Assembly (NCBI RefSeq): GCF_001679785.1
Contig: NZ_CP016293.1
Coordinates: 210,982 to 274,981 of the forward strand
Length of the DNA stretch: 64,000 nucleotides
Direction of reading: 5' to 3'
Origin: Rhizobium leguminosarum
GTDB taxonomy: Bacteria; Pseudomonadota; Alphaproteobacteria; Rhizobiales; Rhizobiaceae
The notes beneath the pieces are model-generated. The model had not been told where the DNA came from. It saw only the letters and a list, made by a program, of their open reading frames with translations, and did not search any database. The translations under genes and the position numbers were made by a program. This document shows, piece after piece, positions 26,890 to 35,891 of this stretch (position 1 is its first letter; each line of letters begins with the position of its first letter).

Positions 26890-27708
26890 ATGCGCTGGAT
26901 CAACACGAGGCCGAGCCGGGGCGCACAGCTTGCCTTGACGCTGCTGCCCTTCGTGCTGCTGATCGTTGCCTATACTTTCGGCTCGGCCGCACGGCTGGCG
27001 GAAAACGCCAACGACAAGCTGCTGCCAGGTCTTGCCGGTTTTGCCGATGCGATCGACCGCCTGGCCTTCATCGCCGATCCGCGCACCGGCCAATACCTGC
27101 TCTGGTCCGATACGGGGGCGAGCCTGATCCGCCTGCTTGCCGGCCTCGGCATCTCCACAGTCACGGCGCTCGTCGTCGGCATGCTGATCGGCATGCTGCC
27201 TTATCTCCGAGCCCTGCTCTCTCCCTTCGTCGCCGTTATCTCGATGGTGCCGCCGCTGGCGCTGCTGCCGATCCTCTTCATCGCCATGGGGCTTGGCGAA
27301 GCCTCGAAGATCGCTCTCATCGTCATCGGCGTTGCGCCGACGATGATCCGTGACCTTGCGCTGAAGGCGCTGGAACTGCCGCGCGAACAGATCGTCAAGG
27401 CTGAAACGCTCGGCGGCTCTTCCTGGCAGATCGGCCTTCGTGTGGTGCTGCCGCAGATCCTGCCGCGGCTGATCACCTGCCTCAGGCTTCAGCTCGGTCC
27501 CGCCTGGCTGTTCCTGATCGCCGCCGAGGCGATTTCGTCGGATTCCGGTCTCGGCTACCGCATCTTCCTCGTCCGCCGCTATCTCTCGATGGACATCATC
27601 TTTCCCTATGTCGTCTGGATCACGCTGCTCGCCGTGATCATGAATTATATCCTCGATCGCATCCGCATCGCTGTTTTCCCCTGGTCTGAGCTGGAGAAGC
27701 AGGCATGA
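26890..27708 (+). CDS. ABC transporter permease of the guanidine operon
   Basis: A 272-residue permease of the SsuC/TauC/NrtB type with about six helices and the conserved EAA loop (LELPREQIVKAETLGGSSWQ) near residue 170. The ATG at 26890 is chosen for its GGAG site at 26878; a codon at 26851 would add 13 residues without one. It overlaps the ATPase gene by four bases (27705-27708). It forms the channel for the upstream binding protein. Confidence 0.9.
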   Translation: MRWINTRPSRGAQLALTLLPFVLLIVAYTFGSAARLAENANDKLLPGLAGFADAIDRLAFIADPRTGQYLLWSDTGASLIRLLAGLGISTVTALVVGMLIGMLPYLRALLSPFVAVISMVPPLALLPILFIAMGLGEASKIALIVIGVAPTMIRDLALKALELPREQIVKAETLGGSSWQIGLRVVLPQILPRLITCLRLQLGPAWLFLIAAEAISSDSGLGYRIFLVRRYLSMDIIFPYVVWITLLAVIMNYILDRIRIAVFPWSELEKQA

Positions 27709-28535
27709 GCGAGTTGGTGATCGAAAAGGTTTGGAAGGAATATGGCGACCAGATCGTCCTCGAGGATGTGTCGCTGACCGTCGCTTCGCGCGCCTTCGTC
27801 GCTCTTGTCGGCCCGTCCGGCTGTGGCAAGTCGACTTTCCTGCGCATGCTGCTCGGCCAGGAGCGACCAACGCGAGGGACGATCCTGCTGGACGGCGAAG
27901 CGCTGCCGCAGGAGCCGGGGCCGGATCGCGGCGTCGTCTTCCAGCGCTACTCCGTCTTCCCGCATCTGACGGTCCTCGGAAACGTGCTGCTCGGGCGGGA
28001 ACTCTCGGCGTCCCGCTACAAGGCCAAGCTTTTCGGCGCCGCCCGCCGCCACGCCATCGACGAAGCCCGGCGGCTGATCGGCGAAGTCGGTCTTTCCGGC
28101 GCCGAGGGCAAATATCCGGCGCAGCTTTCAGGCGGCATGCAGCAGCGCCTGGCGCTGGCGCAGGCGCTGATCATGAAGCCGAAGGTGCTGCTGCTCGATG
28201 AGCCCTTCGGTGCGCTCGATCCCGGCATCCGCGCCGAAATCCACACATTGATGAAGCGCCTCTGGCACGAAACGCAGATGACCGTCGTCATGGTGACGCA
28301 CGACATGCGCGAGGCCTTCACGCTGGCGACGCGCGTCGTCGCCTTTGAGCGCAAGCGTGACCGCCCGGAAGAAAAGGAGCGCTACGGCGCGACGATCACC
28401 AAGGACATTTCGATCTGGCCGCCGAGGCTTGCCGGCGCGCCTTCCATCTTCAGCCCCGACCGGGACGGCCCGGTCATTTCTCTGGGCCTTCGCCGGGACG
28501 ACCCGGCTTCCAGTCCGTCAGGAGAAAAACCATGA
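27705..28535 (+). CDS. ABC transporter ATPase of the guanidine operon
   Basis: The 276-residue ATPase carries Walker [11 protein letters not shown], signature LSGGMQQRLALAQA, Walker B LLLDEPFGALD and switch VTHDMREAF, as in the SsuB/TauB class. About 40 residues follow the nucleotide-binding core. It overlaps the permease start and the next gene by ATGA junctions, so importer and deiminase subunit are translationally coupled. Confidence 0.92.
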   Translation: MSELVIEKVWKEYGDQIVLEDVSLTVASRAFVALVGPSGCGKSTFLRMLLGQERPTRGTILLDGEALPQEPGPDRGVVFQRYSVFPHLTVLGNVLLGRELSASRYKAKLFGAARRHAIDEARRLIGEVGLSGAEGKYPAQLSGGMQQRLALAQALIMKPKVLLLDEPFGALDPGIRAEIHTLMKRLWHETQMTVVMVTHDMREAFTLATRVVAFERKRDRPEEKERYGATITKDISIWPPRLAGAPSIFSPDRDGPVISLGLRRDDPASSPSGEKP

Positions 28536-29353
28536 TGCATGTCAGACGATCGCCCGAGGAGATCGCTGCCAATCGGCAGCGTTATGAGGAACATCAGAAG
28601 AAGGGGCTGGAATTTGCCCCGACGGCCTTGCCGGCGCCGAGCCCCCTTCCCGCCCCCGCACTCGATGCGGCTGCGATCATCCATCAGGAAACCGTCCCCG
28701 GCGGCTGGTACTGGTCGACCGCGCTGAAGCGCGGCGAGGCGCTCCGCATCGATCAGGGCGAAGGCGGATCGACCGTGGCGCTCGTCGCCTGGAACGCTAC
28801 TGATACGAGCGAACGGCTCAATCTCGTCGATACGGTCAAGGTGCAGTGGACGACTGCCCTCGGCAAGGGCCGTGTCATCTTCTCGGACATGGGCCGGGTG
28901 ATGTTTTCGCTGATCGAGGATAGTTCCGGCGCCCATGACTGCCTGATGGGCGGCTCGACGGCAGCTTCGAACGCTGCAAGATATCCTGGCGTCAAGACCC
29001 GCAACACCCGCGACAATCTCGTGCTCGTCGCCGGCAAACTCGGTCTCACCAGGCGCGATATTCCTGCGATTCTCAATCTCTTCGCCCCGGTCCGCGTCGA
29101 CGATGACGGTGGCTTCCACTGGCGCGGCAAGCTTTCCAACAGCGGCGACTATGCCGAGCTGCGCGCCGAGATGGACATGATCGTCGGCTTCTCCAATTGC
29201 CCGCATCCGCTCGACCCCGACCCGGTCTATGCGCCGAAGCCGGTGATCGTCACGCGCTTTCGCGCGCCCGCACTTGCAGTCGATGACCTCTCGCGCACCG
29301 CGACCGCCGAAGCCCTTCGCGGCTTTGAGAACAACGTCTCGATGCTGGCCTGA
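28532..29353 (+). CDS. DUF1989 / urea carboxylase-associated protein 1, carboxyguanidine deiminase subunit
   Basis: The 273-residue protein is the larger of the paired DUF1989 proteins long called urea carboxylase-associated protein 1. Work on guanidine assimilation showed that such pairs (CgdA/CgdB) remove ammonia from carboxyguanidine to give allophanate. The DUF1989 core begins near residue 50 (VPGGWYWSTALKRGEALRI) and includes SLIEDSSGAHDCLMGG with Asp, His and Cys as likely metal ligands. It shares an ATGA junction with the ATPase gene and ends five bases before its partner. I do not assign which member is CgdA or CgdB. Confidence 0.88.
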   Translation: MMHVRRSPEEIAANRQRYEEHQKKGLEFAPTALPAPSPLPAPALDAAAIIHQETVPGGWYWSTALKRGEALRIDQGEGGSTVALVAWNATDTSERLNLVDTVKVQWTTALGKGRVIFSDMGRVMFSLIEDSSGAHDCLMGGSTAASNAARYPGVKTRNTRDNLVLVAGKLGLTRRDIPAILNLFAPVRVDDDGGFHWRGKLSNSGDYAELRAEMDMIVGFSNCPHPLDPDPVYAPKPVIVTRFRAPALAVDDLSRTATAEALRGFENNVSMLA

Positions 29354-29358
29354 GGAGG

Positions 29359-30015
29359 ATGACGATGACCGATTTCATCAAGACTTCCGCTTCGCGCAGC
29401 CTCGAAAACGCCGTGCAGGATCATTTCATCGCGGCCGAAGCGCCATGGTCCGGCATCGTGCGCAAGGGCCAGACGATCCGCATCGAGGACAGCTACGGCC
29501 AACAGGCAATCGATACGCTGTTTTATCGTGCCGATGACTTTGCCGAGCGTTATTCCAACCAGGATACGATGCGGGCGCAAGGTGGCGCCTATATCGGCAC
29601 CGGCACGAAGATCATCTCGAACGAAGGCAACGTTATGCTTGTCATGACGGCCGACAGCTGCGGCCGGCATGATACGTCGGCCGGCGCCTGCTCCTGCGAG
29701 AGCAACACGGTGCGCTTTGGCCACGGCACCAAATACCTGCATGCCTGCCGCGACAATTTCGTGCTCGAGGTGACAAAACACGGCATGAGCAAGCGCGACA
29801 TCGTGCCGAACATCAATTTCTTCATGAACGTGCCGATCAAGCCGAACGGCGAGATGACCATCGTCGACGGCATCTCCGCGCCCGGCGACTATGTCGAACT
29901 GGTGGCGGAGATGGACGTGCTCTGCGTCATCTCCAACTGCCCGCAGATCAACAATCCCTGCAACGGCTTCGATCCGACGCCGGTCCGGGTGCTGATCTGG
30001 GACGGCGAGGACTGA
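29359..30015 (+). CDS. DUF1989 / urea carboxylase-associated protein 2, carboxyguanidine deiminase subunit
   Basis: The 218-residue partner shows the same core (SGIVRKGQTIRIEDSYGQQA, then MTADSCGRHDTSAGACSCES with clustered Cys and His). GAGGAGG lies just before; ATGs at 29359 and 29365 are both possible and the second has the better spacing. Two DUF1989 proteins next to a biotin carboxylase and allophanate hydrolase are the signature of guanidine rather than urea breakdown. It ends three bases before the carboxylase gene. Confidence 0.88.
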   Translation: MTMTDFIKTSASRSLENAVQDHFIAAEAPWSGIVRKGQTIRIEDSYGQQAIDTLFYRADDFAERYSNQDTMRAQGGAYIGTGTKIISNEGNVMLVMTADSCGRHDTSAGACSCESNTVRFGHGTKYLHACRDNFVLEVTKHGMSKRDIVPNINFFMNVPIKPNGEMTIVDGISAPGDYVELVAEMDVLCVISNCPQINNPCNGFDPTPVRVLIWDGED

Positions 30016-30018
30016 TCG

Positions 30019-33000
30019 ATGTTCACCAAGGTCCTTATCGCCAATCGCGGCGAGATCGCCGTCCGCGTCATCCGCACATTGAAGAGGATGGGCATCGCCT
30101 CGGTCGCCGTCTATTCCGATGCCGATCGGTTCTCGAAGCCGGCGCTGACCGCCGACGAGGCCGTGCGCCTCGGCCCGGCGCCTGCTGCCGAAAGCTATCT
30201 TGACGTCGATGCCGTCATCGCCGCCTGCAAGGCGACGGGAGCCCAGGCCGTGCATCCGGGCTACGGCTTTCTCTCGGAGAATATCGGCTTTGCCGAGCGG
30301 CTTGCTGCCGAAGGCATCGCCTTCATCGGCCCACGGCCGGAACATCTGTCGGCCTTCGGCCTGAAGCACACGGCGCGCGAATTGGCGAAAGCCAGCGGCG
30401 TGCCGCTGCTGCCCGGCACCGATCTCTTGCAGAGCGTCGACGAGGCGCTTTCGGCTGCCGAGACCGTCGGTTATCCCGTCATGCTGAAAAGCACGGCCGG
30501 CGGCGGCGGCATCGGCATGCAGCTCTGCGCCGATGCAGCAAGCCTCAAGGCCTCTTTCGAAAGCGTGCAGCGGACCGCGCGCGCCAGCTTCGGCGATGCG
30601 CGCGTCTACATCGAGCGTTTCGTTGCCGAAGCGCGCCATGTCGAGGTGCAGATCTTCGGCGACGGCAAGGGTGGAGTGATTGCGCTCGGCGAACGCGACT
30701 GCTCGCTGCAGCGGCGGAACCAGAAGGTGGTCGAGGAAACGCCTGCGCCTGGTCTTTCCTCGGAGACAAGGGCGCGGCTGCACAAGGCGGCGGTCGATTT
30801 GGGATGCTCGGTCTCCTATGAATCGGCCGGCACCGTCGAATTCATCTATGATCCCCAGCGCGAGGAATTTTATTTCCTCGAGGTCAATACCCGCCTGCAG
30901 GTCGAGCATCCCGTCACGGAAGCCGTTTTCGGCATCGACCTCGTCGAATGGATGATCCGGCAGGCGGCCGGCGAGGACGTGCTCTCGGGCGCCAGGGGCC
31001 TGACGCCGAAGGGTGCGGCGATCGAGATGCGTGTTTATGCCGAGATGCCGCATGCCGATTTCCGTCCGAGTGCCGGCCTGCTGACTGAGGTCGTCTTCCC
31101 GGACAATGCCCGCGTCGACGGCTGGATCGAGACGGGAACCGAGGTCACGCCCTTCTACGACCCGATGCTCGCCAAATTGATCGTGGCGGCGGAAGACCGG
31201 CCGGCGGCGATCGAGAAGCTGAAGGCAGCACTCGCCGAAACATCGATATCGGGCATCGAGACCAATCTCGATTATTTGAGAACGATCGCCGCTTCCGAAT
31301 TGCTGGCCAGCGCCAAAGTGGCGACGACGGCGCTACGCGACTTCGCCTTCGTTCCCGATGTCGTCGAGGTGCTTGCGCCCGGGGCGCAATCGAGCATTCA
31401 GGAACTGCCGGGGCGGCTCGGCCTGTGGCACGTCGGCGTACCGCCGAGCGGGCCGATGGACGAACGCTCCTTCCGCCATGCCAACCGGCTGGTCGGCAAT
31501 GCCGATGTGACGGCTGCGCTGGAGTTGACCGTTTCCGGTCCGACGCTGCGGTTTTATGCCGACCAGACGATCGCGCTTGCCGGCGCGCGGATGCCCATGA
31601 CATGCGACGGCGTAAAATTGCCGCATGACACCCCGGTGACAATCCGGGCCGGCCAGGTCCTGTCGATCGGTTCGATCGAAGGACCGGGACAACGCGCCTA
31701 TCTCGCCGTCGCCCGTGGTTTTGCCGCTCCCGTCGTGCTCGGCTCGAGGGCGACCTTCGGCCTCGGCCAATTCGGCGGCAATGCCACCGGCACGCTGAAA
31801 ACGGGGCATGTGCTGCATTTTGCCCGCCAAGTGCCGGCCGAACCGGCAACGCCTGCGACGGAGCCGGCCGCCTTGACGCGCGAATGGGATGTCGGCGTCG
31901 TTTACGGCCCGCACGGCGCGCCTGATTTCTTTCAGGACGGGGATATCGAGACGCTGTTTTCGACGGCTTACGAGGTACATTTCAACAGCGCCCGCACCGG
32001 CGTTCGCCTCATCGGCCCGGCCCCGGTTTGGGCGCGCCGCGATGGCGGCGAGGCGGGGCTGCACCCCTCCAACCTGCACGACAATGCCTATGCGATCGGG
32101 GCGATCGATTTCACCGGCGACATGCCGATCATTCTCGGTCCTGACGGCCCGAGCCTTGGCGGCTTCGTTTGCCCGGCGGTGATTGCCCGGGACGAGCAGT
32201 GGAAGATGGGCCAGTTCAAGCCCGGCGACCTCATCCGTTTTCATGCAGTAGTGCGACCGGAAGACCCGATCGCCGGCCCTGCAGTGCGGCGGGTCACGGA
32301 AGAGACAGGCTCGCCGATCGTCGGCATCAGCGAGGATGGCCCGGTTTCCGTCGTTTATCGCCGCCAGGGCGACGACAATCTGCTCGTCGAATATGGGCCG
32401 ATGACGCTCGATATCGCGCTGCGGCTGCGGGTGCACCTGCTGATGCAGGCAGTCATCGAGGCCCGCCTTCCCGGCGTCGTCGACCTCACCCCCGGCATCC
32501 GTTCCCTGCAGATCCATTACGACGGCACGCAGTTGACGCGCCGGCGCCTGCTGGGATTGCTCTCCGAGATCGAGGCGACGCTTCCGGCAGCCCAGGAGGT
32601 CACGGTGCCGAGCCGCATCGTGCATCTGCCGCTGTCCTGGAACGATCCGGATGCGGAGCTTGCGATGCGCAAATATCAGGAACTCGTTCGCCCGAACGCA
32701 CCCTGGTGCCCATCGAATATCGAGTTCATCCGCCGCATCAACGGCCTTCCCGACGAGCAGGCCGTCCGCGATATCGTCTTTGATGCAAGCTATCTGGTGC
32801 TCGGTCTCGGCGACGTCTATCTCGGCGCGCCGGTTGCGACCCCGACCGATCCACGCCACCGCCTCGTGACGACGAAATACAATCCCGCCCGCACCTGGAC
32901 GCCGGAAAATGCCGTCGGCATCGGCGGCGCCTATATGTGCATTTACGGCATGGAAGGACCGGGCGGCTACCAGCTCTTCGGCCGCACCATCCAGGTCTGG

Positions 33001-33558
33001 AACACATGGCGGGAGACACCGGCCTTTGCCAGGGGCAAACCCTGGCTGCTGAACTTCTTCGACCAGATCCGGTTCTTCCCGGTCAGCAACCAGGAACTGA
33101 CGGAGGCGCGCGCCGCCTTCCCGCATGGCGGCTATCCGATCCGGATCGAGGAAACGGAATTCTCCTATGCCGCCTACGAGAAGGAATTGCAGGCGAATTC
33201 GGCGTCGATCGGTCGCTTCAAGGCAACGCAGCAGGCCGCCTTCGATACTGAGCGCCAGCGCTGGAAGGAAGCCGGGCTCGACAGCTTCGTCACCGATGAA
33301 GGCACTGGCGAAAGCCCGGATGGGGATATTCCCGACGGCTGCTTCGGGGTTGCCAGCGCCGTGCCCGGCAATATCTGGAAATTGCTGGTCGAGCCGGGTG
33401 CCTCGGTTGCGGCCGGCGATACACTCGCCATCATCGAATCGATGAAAATGGAAATCAACGTCACCGCCCATGCGGCAGGCCGCGTCCGCGACCTGCGCGC
33501 CGGGCCGGGAAGAAACGTCAAAGCCGGCGATATCATCGTCGTTCTGGAGGAATGCTGA
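30019..33558 (+). CDS. Guanidine carboxylase (urea carboxylase family, biotin-dependent)
   Basis: At 1179 residues it has the full single-chain layout: biotin carboxylase with ATP-grasp (residues about 1-450; KVLIANRGEIAVRVIRTLK start, GGGGIGM loop, EVNTRLQVEHPVTE), a carboxyltransferase made of KipA-like (about 455-750) and KipI-like (about 780-1050) domains, and a C-terminal biotin carrier with the IIESMKMEINV motif, biotinyl-lysine at Lys1143. It adds carboxylate to guanidine or urea using ATP and bicarbonate. The riboswitch and deiminase pair argue for guanidine as the physiological substrate. The stop is one base from the next ATG. Confidence 0.92.
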   Translation: MFTKVLIANRGEIAVRVIRTLKRMGIASVAVYSDADRFSKPALTADEAVRLGPAPAAESYLDVDAVIAACKATGAQAVHPGYGFLSENIGFAERLAAEGIAFIGPRPEHLSAFGLKHTARELAKASGVPLLPGTDLLQSVDEALSAAETVGYPVMLKSTAGGGGIGMQLCADAASLKASFESVQRTARASFGDARVYIERFVAEARHVEVQIFGDGKGGVIALGERDCSLQRRNQKVVEETPAPGLSSETRARLHKAAVDLGCSVSYESAGTVEFIYDPQREEFYFLEVNTRLQVEHPVTEAVFGIDLVEWMIRQAAGEDVLSGARGLTPKGAAIEMRVYAEMPHADFRPSAGLLTEVVFPDNARVDGWIETGTEVTPFYDPMLAKLIVAAEDRPAAIEKLKAALAETSISGIETNLDYLRTIAASELLASAKVATTALRDFAFVPDVVEVLAPGAQSSIQELPGRLGLWHVGVPPSGPMDERSFRHANRLVGNADVTAALELTVSGPTLRFYADQTIALAGARMPMTCDGVKLPHDTPVTIRAGQVLSIGSIEGPGQRAYLAVARGFAAPVVLGSRATFGLGQFGGNATGTLKTGHVLHFARQVPAEPATPATEPAALTREWDVGVVYGPHGAPDFFQDGDIETLFSTAYEVHFNSARTGVRLIGPAPVWARRDGGEAGLHPSNLHDNAYAIGAIDFTGDMPIILGPDGPSLGGFVCPAVIARDEQWKMGQFKPGDLIRFHAVVRPEDPIAGPAVRRVTEETGSPIVGISEDGPVSVVYRRQGDDNLLVEYGPMTLDIALRLRVHLLMQAVIEARLPGVVDLTPGIRSLQIHYDGTQLTRRRLLGLLSEIEATLPAAQEVTVPSRIVHLPLSWNDPDAELAMRKYQELVRPNAPWCPSNIEFIRRINGLPDEQAVRDIVFDASYLVLGLGDVYLGAPVATPTDPRHRLVTTKYNPARTWTPENAVGIGGAYMCIYGMEGPGGYQLFGRTIQVWNTWRETPAFARGKPWLLNFFDQIRFFPVSNQELTEARAAFPHGGYPIRIEETEFSYAAYEKELQANSASIGRFKATQQAAFDTERQRWKEAGLDSFVTDEGTGESPDGDIPDGCFGVASAVPGNIWKLLVEPGASVAAGDTLAIIESMKMEINVTAHAAGRVRDLRAGPGRNVKAGDIIVVLEEC

Positions 33559-33559
33559 C

Positions 33560-35365
33560 ATGCTGCCGACCATCCTCGATCTCTCAAGCCTTCGCGCCGC
33601 CTATCAATCCGGCCTGACGCCGCTCGACGCCATCGAAGAGGTGATCACGCGGCGTGCCGCCTCGAAAGATCCGGCGATCTTCATCACCCCGGTGCCGGAT
33701 GACGAGCTGCGCGCGGCCGCAAAAGCGCTGATGGCACGCGCGCCCGAGGCAAACAGCCTGCCGCTCTGGGGCGTTCCCTTCGCCGTCAAAGACAATATCG
33801 ATGCCGCCGGCCTGCCGACGACCGCGGCTTGCCCTGCCTATGCGTATCGGCCGGAAGCCGACTCCACCGTCGTTGCCCGGTTGAAGGCGGCCGGCGCCAT
33901 CATCATCGGCAAGACCAATCTCGACCAGTTCGCGACCGGCCTCAGCGGCACGCGCTCGCCCTATGGCGCGCCACGTTCGGTCTTCGATGCGGCCTATATC
34001 TCCGGCGGTTCGAGCTCCGGATCGGCGGTCACGGTGGCCTCCGGCCTCGCCGCCTTCGCGCTCGGGACCGATACGGCCGGCTCCGGCCGCGTGCCTGCCG
34101 CCTTCAACAATCTGGTCGGCATCAAGCCGACGCCGGGTCTCTTGCCGAATACCGGCGCCATACCGGCCTGCAAGAGCGTCGACTGCATCACCATCTTTGC
34201 CGCGACCGTCGGCGACGGTGTTGCGATCCGCAAGGTCGCCGAAGGCTTCGATGCCGCCGATCCTTTCTCGCGTCGCGCCAAACCGGCGAAGCTGCCGGTG
34301 TCGGGCTTGCGCATCGGCGTCCTGACCGATGCCGAGCGGGAGTTCTTCGGCGACAAGGAGGTGGAGGCGCTCTACGATCAGGCGATCGAGCGGGCCAAAG
34401 CACTCGGCGCAACCATCGTGCCGTTCGACTACGCGCCATTCCGCGAGGCTGCCGCCCTTCTCTATGACGGGCCGTGGGTCGCCGAACGTCTGGCGGCGGT
34501 CGAGACCTTCCTTGCCACCAACGCGGCCGATTTCGACCCGACGGTCAGAGGAATTATCGAAGGCGCCAAGGGCAAGACCGCGGTCGAGGCTTTCAACGGC
34601 CGATACCGGCTGGAGGAATTGCGCCGCAAGACCGAGGCCGAATGGGAAAAGGCCGATGTGCTTCTGCTGCCGACCGCACCGACCACTTACTCGGTCGCCG
34701 ACATGCTGGCCAATCCCGTCGTGCTCAACGGCCGCCTCGGTCGCTACACCAATTTCGTCAACCTGCTCGATTGCGCGGCGATCGCCGTTCCGGCCGGCTT
34801 CGGCAAAGGTGGGCTGCCGGGCGGCGTTACCGTCATCGCGCCCGCCTTCACCGACGATGCGCTGGCGCCGCTTGCCGATGCGCTGCACCGTGCAGCAGGT
34901 TCCGGCATGGGCATCGACCGGCAGACGGCAATACCGGAAGCGAGCCGTGTTGTGCCTGGCGATGACGGTTTCATCGAAATCGTGGTCGTCGGTGCGCATC
35001 TGACCGGCATGCCGCTCAATCACGAACTGGCAGGCTCGGGCGGGCATCTGGTCAAGACCTGCCGCACGGCCGGGGATTATCGCCTCTTCGTTCTGCCCAA
35101 TACTACGCCGCCGAAACCGGGGCTGCTGCGCGAACCCGGCCATAAGGGTCAGGGGCTAGAGGTCGAGGTCTGGGCACTGCCGGCCGATGCTTTCGGCAGG
35201 TTCGTCCAGAAGATTCCGGCACCCCTCGGCATCGGCAAGCTCACGCTCGAAGACGGTTCCAGCGTCTCCGGCTTCGTCTGCGAGGCCCATGCGGTGAAAG
35301 GTGCCGAGGAAATCACCGCGCTTGGCGGCTGGCGCAACTATATCAGCGCCAAGCTGGCGAGCTGA
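33560..35365 (+). CDS. atzF: Allophanate hydrolase
   Basis: The 601-residue enzyme joins an amidase-signature domain (about 1-440) to a C-terminal allophanate hydrolase domain (about 470-601). The amidase triad can be seen: Lys77 (FAVKDNID), the cis-serine in GGSSSGSA (151-155) and nucleophile Ser175 in TAGSGRVPA. It turns allophanate into two ammonia and carbon dioxide, the last step of the pathway. I use the ATG at 33560 one base after the carboxylase stop with GGAGGA before it; a frame opening at 33470 lies inside the carboxylase gene. No terminator is visible after it. Confidence 0.93.
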   Translation: MLPTILDLSSLRAAYQSGLTPLDAIEEVITRRAASKDPAIFITPVPDDELRAAAKALMARAPEANSLPLWGVPFAVKDNIDAAGLPTTAACPAYAYRPEADSTVVARLKAAGAIIIGKTNLDQFATGLSGTRSPYGAPRSVFDAAYISGGSSSGSAVTVASGLAAFALGTDTAGSGRVPAAFNNLVGIKPTPGLLPNTGAIPACKSVDCITIFAATVGDGVAIRKVAEGFDAADPFSRRAKPAKLPVSGLRIGVLTDAEREFFGDKEVEALYDQAIERAKALGATIVPFDYAPFREAAALLYDGPWVAERLAAVETFLATNAADFDPTVRGIIEGAKGKTAVEAFNGRYRLEELRRKTEAEWEKADVLLLPTAPTTYSVADMLANPVVLNGRLGRYTNFVNLLDCAAIAVPAGFGKGGLPGGVTVIAPAFTDDALAPLADALHRAAGSGMGIDRQTAIPEASRVVPGDDGFIEIVVVGAHLTGMPLNHELAGSGGHLVKTCRTAGDYRLFVLPNTTPPKPGLLREPGHKGQGLEVEVWALPADAFGRFVQKIPAPLGIGKLTLEDGSSVSGFVCEAHAVKGAEEITALGGWRNYISAKLAS

Positions 35366-35377
35366 GGAGAACAGTGC

Positions 35378-35506
35378 ATGGCGGCAAAACTCGTCCGGCG
35401 CCTGATCGATCTGCTGCGGGACGGTCTGACCGCCCGCAGCGAAGCGATCGGCAGCACCTGCGTCAGCCCTGGCGGTTCTGAGAGCGTTCGGCAAGCTCGA
35501 CGATGA
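35378..35506 (+). CDS. Possible small protein after allophanate hydrolase
   Basis: A 42-codon frame starts at an ATG nine bases after GAGGAGA and continues the operon direction (MAAKLVRRLIDLLRDGLTAR and on). Its last 44 bases overlap the 3' end of the opposite-strand VOC gene. The good ribosome site supports translation, but there is no recognisable domain and it could be the remnant of a longer gene. Low confidence. Confidence 0.25.
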   Translation: MAAKLVRRLIDLLRDGLTARSEAIGSTCVSPGGSESVRQARR

Positions 35507-35873
35507 TGCCGTCGGGATCGCGAACGAAGGCGATCTTGTTCAGCATCTCGGAGTGGACGGCGAAGCGCGGCCGCTCCTTGATCTCGACGCCCGCCTGTTC
35601 AAGCCGGGCGAAGGTCTCGTCGACATTGTCGAAATGGAAGGTGAGGTGCCGGACGCCGGCCGTATCGCCAGGCACGTCGACCGCCCTCGACGCGCCGCCG
35701 GGCGGCGCAAAGACCTCCAGCATGCCGCCGCCTGCATCGAGGAACGCGACCTGCATGCCATTCGCCATCGTCTTGCGTAACACGAGGCTGAGGCCGAGCA
35801 GGCCACAGTAGAAATCGACGGTGCGGTCCATGTCGCTGACCGTCATGCCGACATGCTCGAAGGATTTCAGCAT
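35463..35873 (-). CDS. VOC-family (glyoxalase/dioxygenase fold) protein
   Basis: The 136-residue protein is one vicinal-oxygen-chelate domain with two beta-alpha-beta modules. It starts FEHVGMTVSDMDRTVDFYCG, where His7 fits the first metal ligand. HLTFHFDNVDE and the final IVELAE give the next likely His and Glu ligands. Members are metal-dependent epimerases, dioxygenases or lyases, so the reaction is not determined. It lies 18 bases after the first dehydrogenase gene and is the last gene of a three-gene minus-strand unit. Confidence 0.85.
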   Translation of the reverse strand: MLKSFEHVGMTVSDMDRTVDFYCGLLGLSLVLRKTMANGMQVAFLDAGGGMLEVFAPPGGASRAVDVPGDTAGVRHLTFHFDNVDETFARLEQAGVEIKERPRFAVHSEMLNKIAFVRDPDGIIVELAERSQNRQG

Positions 35874-35891
35874 GGGAGCGCCCTTCCCGGT

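Noticed and set aside
31333..33573. A 746-codon minus-strand open frame
   Set aside because: It is the shadow of the biotin carboxylase gene and shows no domain or ribosome site.
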